Shown in pieces: positions 57,032 through 64,000 of a stretch of DNA of 64,000 bases. The notes beneath the pieces are model-generated. The model had not been told where the DNA came from and searched no databases. It was given only the letters and a program-made list of their open reading frames with translations. The stretch is from positions 248,001 through 312,000 of the forward strand of contig CAWCEP010000006.1 in assembly GCA_963794615.1 (NCBI GenBank), given 5' to 3'. A program made the position numbers and the translations under genes. This DNA comes from Chersky-840 sp963794615. GTDB taxonomy: Bacteria; Actinomycetota; Acidimicrobiia; Acidimicrobiales; UBA8190. Position 1 is the first letter of the stretch; every line of letters starts with the position of its first letter.

Positions 57032-58144
57032 ATGCTCGGCACTGTGGTCGACGTGTTCCGCCTCCGCCAGTACTTCAACGTCATCGCCCAGACCAAAGAG
57101 ATCGCGACCGGGTTACGCGAAGACGCCGGCCTGGTCAACGACGCCCGGCGTGCCGTGATGACTCTCCCCTTCGAGCGGCGAGGACAACGCAACCTGCACC
57201 CGTTCCCGCGACCACAGGCGCTCGAGATCCCTGACCTCGAGCGCCGCCGGGTGGCGTTGCTGGCAACCGGCGGCAGCGGTGCCCTCGCCTCGGTCGTAGG
57301 GGCCGCTCGGGCGCTGGAAGAGGCTGGCATCCGCCCGGCAATCATCTCGCTGTGTTCCGGGTCGGCCCTATTCGGCTTCCCTATCGCCGCCGGCATTCCG
57401 GCTGACGAGGTCGCTGCTTTCACGCTCGGGCTTTGCCCCGAAGACTACGTCGATGTTGACTGGCCAATGCTGGCCTCCCTTCTTCCCCGAGCTGCGAAAG
57501 GCTTTGCGGGCATCATCCGAGGTGGGCGAATCGAGGCGACGTATCAGGGACTACTCGGCGACATGACCCTCGCTGAGATGCCGATCCCCGCTTACGCACC
57601 CATTTGGAATATCGAGGAGAACCGCCTCGAGTACATCGGTCCCCGCACCTACCCCGACATGCCGGTGGCCCGGGCTGTCCATATGGCGATCGCCCTGCCC
57701 CTGTTCATCGAGCCGGTGATGCTCAACGGCGGCCACTGGTGCGATGGCGGCATCGTCGACATATTCCCGGTTCGACCCGTACTCGACATTGAGGAGCCGT
57801 CCGAGGTAGTGCTGGCAATCAACGGCTTCTATCCGAGAGGGTTCGTCGGCGAGGACGCGTCCGGCTGGGAGAACCGGCGCGCCAGCATCCTCTACATCGC
57901 CAGTCAGGTCCGCACCTGCCAACAAGAGGAGCTGGCGAGGACCAACCTCGCACGGCTCGAACACGAGACGGACGTGATGATGATCGAGCCCGTACCCTAC
58001 GCCAAGGTCCGCGGGGCGGGGTTCTATCGACAGTTCCTCAACACCACTGAGTGGCCGGACTTCATGCGAGCCGGCCACATCGAGACCCGACGCGTCCTGG
58101 CCGCCCGCGCCGGATCCCGACGTCCGCTCGCTCGGCACTTGTAG
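57032..58144 (+). CDS. Patatin-like phospholipase family protein
   Basis: A 370-residue patatin-fold protein from ATG 57032 (CAGGGG 12 bases upstream). The Gly-rich oxyanion loop (ATGGSGALASVVGA), the catalytic Asp motif (WCDGGIVDIFPV) and the helix after the elbow are in place. The nucleophile elbow reads LCSGSALFG where patatins have GxSxG, so both flanking Gly differ while a Ser is kept. It may act on lipids with altered activity or be a non-enzymatic relative. No signal peptide or membrane helix. It stands alone between repeat remnants. Confidence 0.75.
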   Translation: MLGTVVDVFRLRQYFNVIAQTKEIATGLREDAGLVNDARRAVMTLPFERRGQRNLHPFPRPQALEIPDLERRRVALLATGGSGALASVVGAARALEEAGIRPAIISLCSGSALFGFPIAAGIPADEVAAFTLGLCPEDYVDVDWPMLASLLPRAAKGFAGIIRGGRIEATYQGLLGDMTLAEMPIPAYAPIWNIEENRLEYIGPRTYPDMPVARAVHMAIALPLFIEPVMLNGGHWCDGGIVDIFPVRPVLDIEEPSEVVLAINGFYPRGFVGEDASGWENRRASILYIASQVRTCQQEELARTNLARLEHETDVMMIEPVPYAKVRGAGFYRQFLNTTEWPDFMRAGHIETRRVLAARAGSRRPLARHL

Positions 58145-58243
58145 CAGATGTGGGATTGCCAATTCCCAGGTACGATGAGCCACAGCGTCTCTTCGACCTC
58201 GTTCCCGCACCTCTGGGCGGGAAGCAACACGGTGTGCTTCGCC

Positions 58244-58300
58244 CGATTCTCTTAGCTCGACTTTCGTTCGCTGGCGACAAAGCTGGACACCTGGCGTCGG
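58244..58300 (+). repeat. Small IS left-end fragment
   Basis: TTCTCTTAGCTCGACTTTCG and ACAAAGCTGGACACC match the part of the IS just inside the left end (TCCTCTTAGCTGGACTTTCG at 28,331 on). No ends remain. Confidence 0.45.
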
Positions 58301-58407
58301 GTCCTCTATCTCGCGTTGTTGCCGGACTGGTCGACTTCTCGTCCGCCGGACATGTCGCACAGGTTCAGACACCTCCCGCCCATCAGGGGAGCCCCAGGAG
58401 TTGGGAA

Positions 58408-59160
58408 CTACGCGAGGCCCCGTGATTCCTCGACCCGATGCTTCCAGACCACGGCGAGGCCGAGCACCCCCGAATATGCCGCGAGCACGAGGGCATCTTG
58501 TGTCCCGAAACCGTGCCCGTCCAGCAGAGCCAGGCCGAGCGACGCATGGTGGAAGCTCGGGAGGGCCCGGGCGGCAGTCTGCATTGCTTGGGGCATGTGG
58601 CCCACGGGGTTGAACAGGCCGCCGAAATACCCGAGAACGAACATGAGGGCTGTCACAACTGGATAAGCCGTCTCGGCGTTCACCATAAACCCGACGAAGA
58701 CCCCGAGGACGGCGAAGGGAAAAGCCGTCACCCACAGCAGGGCGGTGAGCTCCACCCAGGTGGAGAGGCCGAGCTGCACCCCTCCGAATGTGATGCCCAC
58801 CACCTCGACCGTGACCAGCACAGGAATGACTACCAGCATGCTCGCCGCGACCTTGGTGGCAACGTATGACCATGCCGGAATAGGGGTGACTCGCAACTGA
58901 CGAGCCCACCCCGAAGCCCGCTCTGTCGACAGCCGGCTTCCTCCGGAGTTGAGTGCGGCGATCAAGGCTCCGAACGAACACATGGAGACCATCAGGTAGA
59001 CCCGCCATGGCACGGCACCGTCGACGACTTTCCCCGGGCTGTGATCGCTCAGGAAGAGCATGTAGAAGATCACAGGGAACCCAACCGTGATGGCCAGGAA
59101 CTTCCAACTTCGGAGGAGGCGCGCCACCTCGAATCGTCCGAACGCCATCAGCCCGGTCAT
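58408..59160 (-). CDS. ABC transporter permease (ABC-2 type)
   Basis: A 250-residue membrane protein with six hydrophobic segments (for example FLAITVGFPVIFYMLFL, VYLMVSMCSFGALIAALNS, TKVAASMLVVIPVLVTVEVV, ELTALLWVTAFPFAVLGVFV, YPVVTALMFVLGYFGGLF) typical of ABC-2 export permeases. RASGWARQLRVTPIPAW is the usual cytoplasmic loop before helix 3. Its start overlaps the ATPase stop by 4 bases (ATGA). Together they form an exporter for drugs, lipids or other small molecules; the substrate is unknown. Confidence 0.88.
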   Translation of the reverse strand: MTGLMAFGRFEVARLLRSWKFLAITVGFPVIFYMLFLSDHSPGKVVDGAVPWRVYLMVSMCSFGALIAALNSGGSRLSTERASGWARQLRVTPIPAWSYVATKVAASMLVVIPVLVTVEVVGITFGGVQLGLSTWVELTALLWVTAFPFAVLGVFVGFMVNAETAYPVVTALMFVLGYFGGLFNPVGHMPQAMQTAARALPSFHHASLGLALLDGHGFGTQDALVLAAYSGVLGLAVVWKHRVEESRGLA

Positions 59161-60170
59161 CGTGCCCGCGTTTCGTTCGGGTCGTATTCGGTCAGCGCCA
59201 CAAAGGCGTCTTCGAGGCCTGCACCTGTCACTTCGAGGTCGCTGAATTCGACGTCGTGGTGCACCAGAGCTTTGACAGTAGCGTCGGCGTCGAGTGAGTT
59301 GAGCGTGACGCCGATGCCCCGGACGACAACATCGGTTACACCTTCCAATTGGTCGAGCAACACCTCGTCAGGGTCATCGGTCACGAAGCGGACCTGCCTT
59401 GTGGCCACCGCTGCTTTGAGCGTCGCTCCTGGGCCGTTCGCAACGACCCGACCACGATTGATAACCACCACCCGGTCGGCGATCACATCGGCCTCCTCCA
59501 AGTGATGTGTGGCGAAGACGATGGTGCGGCCTTCCGCTCCGAACTGCCGCATCATGCGCCAGAACGAGCGCCGGCTATCCACGTCCATGGCGGCAGTCGG
59601 TTCGTCCAAGAAGACGAGCTCGGGATCTCCGGCGATGGCCACGGCAAAGCGCACCCGCTGGGCTTGCCCGCCCGATAGGCGGTGCGTCTGGCGGCCAAGC
59701 AGGTCAGCGATTCCGGCTCGCGCCACAGTGAGATCGAAGGGAGCTGGCCGTCGGTAGAGCCGGCGGACCAATTGCAGAGCGCTCGAGACGCGCACACCCG
59801 GCGGTAACCCGCTGCCGGCTCCGGTTTGGAGCATGGCCCCCACCCTGCCTTGGGCCACCGCTTGGCGGGCGCTCGTTCCCAGTACCTCCACCAAGCCCGC
59901 GTGCGGACGCAGCAGTCCGAGAAGGAGCGAGATCGTCGTGGACTTCCCCGCCCCGTTGGGGCCGAGGAGGGCGACGGTCTCCCCTCGAGCCACCTGGAGG
60001 TCCAGATGGTCCAGCGCAATCTGCTTTCCGTAGCGGCGCACGACACCATCGAATCGCAGCGCTGGATCTCCCTCGGGGCCCTCCCTTTCAACCGAGGAGG
60101 TGCGATGCCAGGAGCCCGTCGCTGATCCCTCGAAGCCCTCGGCTCGCCTCGCCTGGTGGGGAGCGGTCAT
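59157..60170 (-). CDS. ABC transporter ATP-binding protein
   Basis: A 337-residue ABC ATPase. Walker A GPNGAGKST, signature LSGGQAQR, Walker B LVFLDEP and the switch His (FATHHLEEAD) are all present. The first 35 residues look non-conserved, so the true start may be further in, near GDPALRFDGVVRRYG. C-terminal domain of about 100 residues (RQVRFVTDDPDEVLLDQLEG) as in ABC-2 drug exporters. First gene of the two-gene operon with the permease. Confidence 0.9.
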   Translation of the reverse strand: MTAPHQARRAEGFEGSATGSWHRTSSVEREGPEGDPALRFDGVVRRYGKQIALDHLDLQVARGETVALLGPNGAGKSTTISLLLGLLRPHAGLVEVLGTSARQAVAQGRVGAMLQTGAGSGLPPGVRVSSALQLVRRLYRRPAPFDLTVARAGIADLLGRQTHRLSGGQAQRVRFAVAIAGDPELVFLDEPTAAMDVDSRRSFWRMMRQFGAEGRTIVFATHHLEEADVIADRVVVINRGRVVANGPGATLKAAVATRQVRFVTDDPDEVLLDQLEGVTDVVVRGIGVTLNSLDADATVKALVHHDVEFSDLEVTGAGLEDAFVALTEYDPNETRAR

Positions 60171-60684
60171 CTCTGCCGACCCGGACCGGGAGCGAGTCGG
60201 TGTCCCCCCTGGTCAACATCGGCCTTCTCCATACCGCGACGGTGCCACCGTCCCTTGGGCTCCAACAGGGTCGATTGGCCTGTTCTTCGCAAGGACTGTG
60301 CCTACCACGATCTCATCCCGCCCTCAGGCCTGCGATTTCTCAAGTTGATTGCGGGAGCAAGCATGTGTGGGAGGGCCGGCCACGGGTCGACCTGACTGCT
60401 CCAAACGTCGGGTCGCTCCCGACGATCGGTCTTCAATGAAGTCACCAATTATCAACTGGACCCGATCGAGAACGTCATACCGGCGCAGGGAACCGCAAGT
60501 GTTACTGATTGCTCCAACGGGGTGGTACCTGTTCTCTCGACGTAGAGATCGGCGCTCCACCCCTGTAGTTCGGCACGACAACGGCGCTGAGGCTACGAGC
60601 CGTATCCGTCTAAGACGCTGAACCCAGGATTGGCCACATTTCGTGTAGGACTTTGGCCGGCGAATTCTCCGGTAGAAGTAGACC
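60171..60684. other. Divergent intergenic with a dispersed-repeat remnant
   Basis: About 510 bases between the ABC operon and the divergent EamA gene. At 60,325-60,390 a remnant of the dispersed repeat is visible (GCGATTTCTCAAGTTGATTG, GTGTGGGAGGGCC). No gene supported. Confidence 0.45.
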
Positions 60685-61572
60685 GTGTCCAGACGAGGCT
60701 GGGTCCTCTTCCTAACGATGTCCGTGATCTGGGGAACGCCGTACCTGCTGATTCGCATCGCCGTACGAGAGATCTCGCCGGCCACCTTGATCTTCTTGCG
60801 CACGGCTCCGGCAGCACTGATCCTGCTTCCGATCGCCATCCACCGGAGGGCCCTCGGCTCGCTGTTGGGTCGCTGGAAATGGATCGTGATCTACACCGCG
60901 GTGGAGTTCGCCGTCCCATGGCTCTTCGTCGGGCGGGCCGAGTCGCACTTGACGAGCTCGTTCACCGGCCTCCTCATCGCCACCGTCCCGCTCATGGGTG
61001 CGATCATCTACCGACTGTTCGGCTACGACCGTTTCGACCGCAAACGTATTCTCGGGTTGCTCGTCGGATTTGGCGGGGTGGTGGCACTCGTCGGCACGAA
61101 TTTGCACGCCACGGACCTCGGGGCAGCATTGGAGGTGGCCATCCCGACGATCGGCTATGCCCTCGGTCCGCTCATCATTTCGCGCAAGCTGGGAGACCTC
61201 CCTGGCCTCGGGGTCATTTTGGCATCGTTGGTACTGGCGGCGCTCGCGTACTCCCCCTTCGGCCTCACCCACCTGCCCTCGCACCCCTCGGTCGAGGTCA
61301 TCGCGGCCGTGACCGGATTGGCACTTGTCTGCACGGCACTGGCATTCGTCTTGTTCTTCGAGCTCATCGTCGAGATCGGCCCGGCGCGCAGCACCGTCAT
61401 CACCTACGTCAACCCGGCGATTGCCATCGCACTCGGCATCTTCATTCTCGGTGAACCGTTCACGGTCGGCATCGCCTTCGGTTTTCCGCTCATCCTTCTC
61501 GGCTCGTGGATGGCCACGACAAAACCCGCCCCGACGGCAAACGAACTGGCGGCGGAGCCACCGACCAGCTGA
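60685..61572 (+). CDS. EamA/DMT-family transporter
   Basis: A 295-residue drug/metabolite transporter starting at GTG 60685 (a later ATG at 60718 is less likely, as it would cut the first helix). About ten transmembrane helices in two EamA repeats: WVLFLTMSVIWGTPYLLIRI and ATLIFLRTAPAALILLPIAI in the first, IPTIGYALGPLIISRKLGDL and AFVLFFELIVEIGPARSTVI plus YVNPAIAIALGIFILGE in the second. It moves small metabolites or drugs; the substrate is unknown. Followed about 100 bases later by the GGDEF gene in the same direction. Confidence 0.88.
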   Translation: MSRRGWVLFLTMSVIWGTPYLLIRIAVREISPATLIFLRTAPAALILLPIAIHRRALGSLLGRWKWIVIYTAVEFAVPWLFVGRAESHLTSSFTGLLIATVPLMGAIIYRLFGYDRFDRKRILGLLVGFGGVVALVGTNLHATDLGAALEVAIPTIGYALGPLIISRKLGDLPGLGVILASLVLAALAYSPFGLTHLPSHPSVEVIAAVTGLALVCTALAFVLFFELIVEIGPARSTVITYVNPAIAIALGIFILGEPFTVGIAFGFPLILLGSWMATTKPAPTANELAAEPPTS

Positions 61573-61674
61573 GGTGGGGGCCGACCGAGAGTCCCCGGCG
61601 GCACCGTCGACTCGTCTTCCAGCTGGCGAAGGAGGACCCGCCTGGGGGGTCGGGACCTCGTAGGCGTCCCTGGA

Positions 61675-63360
61675 ATGGCTCAACAACCGGCACCGGGGAG
61701 CCGATACAACGGTGTGTCCACGAGCGAGGACCGAGAAGCGCCGACGGTCGCTGTCACCCTTGCCTCGTTGCTCGACGAGCATCCAGCTGCCGCCCTGTGT
61801 GCCATCGGGCCGGACGGGATGTCGGTGGGCATGCCCGATTCCGTCCCGACCTGGGGGCACCACCTCGTCTCGGCTCGCTCCCCCCTCGACCTCGTCGCTC
61901 CCGAGGACCGCCTTCCGGTGATCGACGCATGGAAGCACGTCCAGGTGACGGGCTGCCACGCCCATGTGACGGTGCGGCTCCTCGACGAACCCCACGGCTT
62001 GGTGGAGCTCTATCTGCTGGATGCCCGGCAGTCCCACGGGGTCTTCCTCGGCGTCCTGGTGCCCACCGAACCCGGGAGCGACGACGTCTGTATGGCCTCG
62101 CTCAGTCGGAAGGTATCGCCGCTCCCCCCCCGCACCGCTCGGGCACGCCAGAACGACGTGGGTGAGTTCATCGAGGTCGACGAGGCCCTCACCCGGATCC
62201 TGGGTTGGAACGAGGAGGAGTTGGTGGGCCATTTGTCGCTCGAGTTCATCCACCCCGACGACCACCTGCTTGCCATCGACAACTGGATGGAGATGCTGGC
62301 GTCGCGGGCGCCAAGCAGCCGGGTCAAGCTCCGCCACCATCATCGCGACGGGTCGTGGGTGTGGATCGAGATCAACAACCAGAACCTGCTCGGTGACCCC
62401 GAGCACGGATGCGTGATCGCCGAGATGGTGAACATCTCCGACGAGATGGCCGCGCATGAGGCGGTGCGAGCCCGGGAGCAGCTGCTTGACCGCCTGGCCG
62501 AGGCTCTGCCCGTGGGCGTGATCCAGGTTGACGCCGACGGGAGCGTCGCTTACACCAACAGCCGGCTGCACGCCATCCTCGGCTCGCACCGAGCGGCGAC
62601 GATCGACGAGCAGATCGCCATGGTGCAGCCGACCGACCGGACGAGCCTCACCGATGCTTTCGATGCCGTGTTGCAGCGCCGGTCTGACAGCGACATCGAG
62701 GTCCGCTTGGTGACGCCGCCGGACGGCGATCACACCGAGCCGCGGCGCTGCCTCTTCAGCATCCGGGCCCTCACCGCCCAGACCAGCGAGGTCACAGGCG
62801 CCATCGTCTGCGTGGCGGACGTAACCGAGAGCGCCCGGCTGCGCGACGAGCTGCACCTGCGGGCCACGTTCGACGACATCACCGGGTGCCGGAACCGCGT
62901 CACCACTCTGGCGCTACTCGAGGGCCTCCTGTCCGAGACCGATCTGGTCGGCCGGCCCGCCGTGTGCTTCATCGACCTCGACCGTTTCAAGGCCGTGAAC
63001 GACGAGCTCGGCCACGCCTATGGTGATGCCCTCCTCGGCGTCGTGGCCCGGCGATTGCAGCGGGCCGTGCGTGCGGGCGCCATCGTGGGGAGAATCGGTG
63101 GTGACGAGTTCCTTGTGATCAGTCCGGGTGTCACCAGTCCTGAGCAGGCCATGGTCACAGCCATGCGGCTGGCGGAAACGTTCCGCCACCAGGTCCGTCT
63201 CAAGTCCAGGCGGCTGTCGTGCCGGGCCAGTATCGGAGTGGCGTGGTCGGGCGATCCAGACCTCGACGCCGAGGGTCTGGTGGCGATGGCCGACGCGGCC
63301 ATGTACGAGGCCAAGCGCAACGGCGACGGCGTTCCAGTCCTCCACCGCATGGGGGGCTGA
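61675..63360 (+). CDS. PAS-domain diguanylate cyclase (GGDEF)
   Basis: A 561-residue signalling protein. PAS-like domains cover about residues 20-130, 150-265 (LTRILGWNEEELVGHLSLEF, GSWVWIEINNQ) and 270-390 (RLAEALPVGVIQVDADGSVA). A GGDEF domain follows (about 395-560): FDDITGCRNRVTTLALLEGL, FIDLDRFKAVNDELGHAYGD and intact GGDEF at 475-479. It makes cyclic di-GMP. No EAL domain and no transmembrane helix, so it senses a cytoplasmic signal. An RxxD I-site is not obvious at the usual place. Confidence 0.92.
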   Translation: MAQQPAPGSRYNGVSTSEDREAPTVAVTLASLLDEHPAAALCAIGPDGMSVGMPDSVPTWGHHLVSARSPLDLVAPEDRLPVIDAWKHVQVTGCHAHVTVRLLDEPHGLVELYLLDARQSHGVFLGVLVPTEPGSDDVCMASLSRKVSPLPPRTARARQNDVGEFIEVDEALTRILGWNEEELVGHLSLEFIHPDDHLLAIDNWMEMLASRAPSSRVKLRHHHRDGSWVWIEINNQNLLGDPEHGCVIAEMVNISDEMAAHEAVRAREQLLDRLAEALPVGVIQVDADGSVAYTNSRLHAILGSHRAATIDEQIAMVQPTDRTSLTDAFDAVLQRRSDSDIEVRLVTPPDGDHTEPRRCLFSIRALTAQTSEVTGAIVCVADVTESARLRDELHLRATFDDITGCRNRVTTLALLEGLLSETDLVGRPAVCFIDLDRFKAVNDELGHAYGDALLGVVARRLQRAVRAGAIVGRIGGDEFLVISPGVTSPEQAMVTAMRLAETFRHQVRLKSRRLSCRASIGVAWSGDPDLDAEGLVAMADAAMYEAKRNGDGVPVLHRMGG

Positions 63361-63648
63361 GCCCGACGGGTGGAGCTCAGGGCGGCGTGGCAATGCCCAC
63401 CACCAGGTCGCACGATCTCTGCGATGCGGTCCCGCGGCGCATTGCGCCGATCGCAAAGGGTCTAACGGTGGCCGTCCGTCGAATTCAGCACGCGCGGTCG
63501 CAAACGCAGCAATCCAGCACCCCTGCCGACTTGCACTTGCCGAGGGCCGATAGATTCGCTGTGACCTCCGATTCGGAAACGTATCTCGGGGCAGCAGGAG
63601 CTCTTGGTGAGGCTTTCGGGACGGAGCTTGCGGACAAGGGTCCGAGCC

Positions 63649-64000
63649 ATGGCATTTTCACCTCGGGTGCCGTTCGAGGCACGCATTCGATTGCTCTACT
63701 GGAAGAGACGTCAGTCGTGGCGCACTCGGCACCCCATGACCTTCACCCAGAAGATGCTGTGGAAGATGACCAGGGATCGTCGGCCCTTACTCACAACGTT
63801 CGCCGACAAGATCTCGGTGCGTGACTACGTTGCCGATGCCGTTGGAGCCGAGCTGCTCACCCGGCTTTACGCAGCGGTCACAGACCCGGCGGAGTTGGAC
63901 CTGGCTCGGCTCCCTGCGGCGTTCGTCGTAAAGCCGAACCATGCCTCAGGTCTGATATGGATCGTATCGGGCCACACTCCTCCCCTTGGGCAGGGGTCGA
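63649..64000 (+). CDS. TupA-like ATP-grasp protein, 5' part (runs off the window)
   Basis: A frame open from ATG 63649 to the window end (at least 117 codons), with AAGGG about 10 bases upstream. It reads MTFTQKMLWKMTRDRRPLLT, TFADKISVRDYVADAVG, then LPAAFVVKPNHASGLIWIVS. This matches the start of the TupA-like ATP-grasp family (DK...VR.YV, then FV.K.NH.SG) found in polysaccharide biosynthesis clusters. It probably ligates an amino acid or similar group to a surface glycan. The catalytic second half lies outside. The gap 63,361-63,648 shows no gene. Confidence 0.7.
   Translation, partial: MAFSPRVPFEARIRLLYWKRRQSWRTRHPMTFTQKMLWKMTRDRRPLLTTFADKISVRDYVADAVGAELLTRLYAAVTDPAELDLARLPAAFVVKPNHASGLIWIVSGHTPPLGQGS

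Noticed and set aside
60712..62856. 714-codon minus-strand ORF across the EamA and GGDEF genes
   Set aside because: It is antisense to two well-recognised genes, and its composition is that of a reverse-frame shadow in high-GC DNA.

Overview
The window is high-GC DNA from an actinobacterium. The supporting signs are actinobacterial paralog types (two WS/DGAT acyltransferases, an Ini-like dynamin pair, an Hsp70 with a GrpE-like partner, a LAxTG-type sorting signal, a SHOCT/CHAP wall hydrolase), strong AGGAGG-type ribosome sites and frequent GTG starts. The lipid gene set and repeat-rich surface proteins fit an Acidimicrobiia-like lineage, but that is inference; no rRNA or ribosomal protein gene is present to place it.

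Region 1 (about 1-27,000) is accessory and heavily decayed. It opens on the 3' end of a tRNA, then a broken transposase-like gene interrupted by an IS. Next comes the most interesting block (2,271-10,645). On the minus strand a tightly overlapping four-gene operon encodes a membrane-anchored C39-like peptidase, a dynamin-like GTPase, a membrane-anchored GrpE-like protein and a second dynamin-like GTPase with a membrane hairpin. Divergently on the plus strand lie an ECF sigma factor, a small ORF and an Hsp70 gene broken by many frameshifts. The set resembles a dedicated chaperone plus membrane-remodelling module. After it come small membrane ORFs, a broken YbjN-like gene, a broken ECF sigma gene, a broken PcfJ-like gene, a broken IS3 element, a DksA/TraR zinc-finger protein, and a signalling island (FHA-HTH protein, broken Ser/Thr kinase, Cys-repeat Ig-like protein). 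Convergent to that is a CHAP-domain wall hydrolase with a recently duplicated SH3-like repeat.

Region 2 (about 27,400-51,200) is largely intact and dominated by lipid metabolism: dienelactone hydrolase, Baeyer-Villiger-type flavin monooxygenase, two WS/DGAT acyltransferases, serine beta-lactamase-like esterase, KAS III-like ketosynthase translationally coupled to an SDR, acyl-CoA dehydrogenase, LPLAT, alpha/beta hydrolase and acyl-CoA synthetase. A beta-helix/IPT surface protein and a large cyclase-AAA-TPR regulator (one frameshift) sit in the middle.

Region 3 (about 51,200-64,000) holds a membrane protein whose DHp-like helix has Asn where His is expected, a two-domain VOC protein, two secreted surface proteins (one Thr-rich with a LAFTG sorting signal), a patatin-like protein, an ABC exporter pair, an EamA transporter, a PAS-GGDEF diguanylate cyclase and the start of a TupA-like ATP-grasp gene that runs off the end.

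Two repeat systems are scattered throughout. One is an IS family (DDE transposase ending in IHEYELAA) present as one nearly complete copy and many fragments, including a short internally deleted derivative. The other is a dispersed repeat that links the IS terminal sequence to a pair of CGTGGGAAAT motifs and a (CGGA)n microsatellite.
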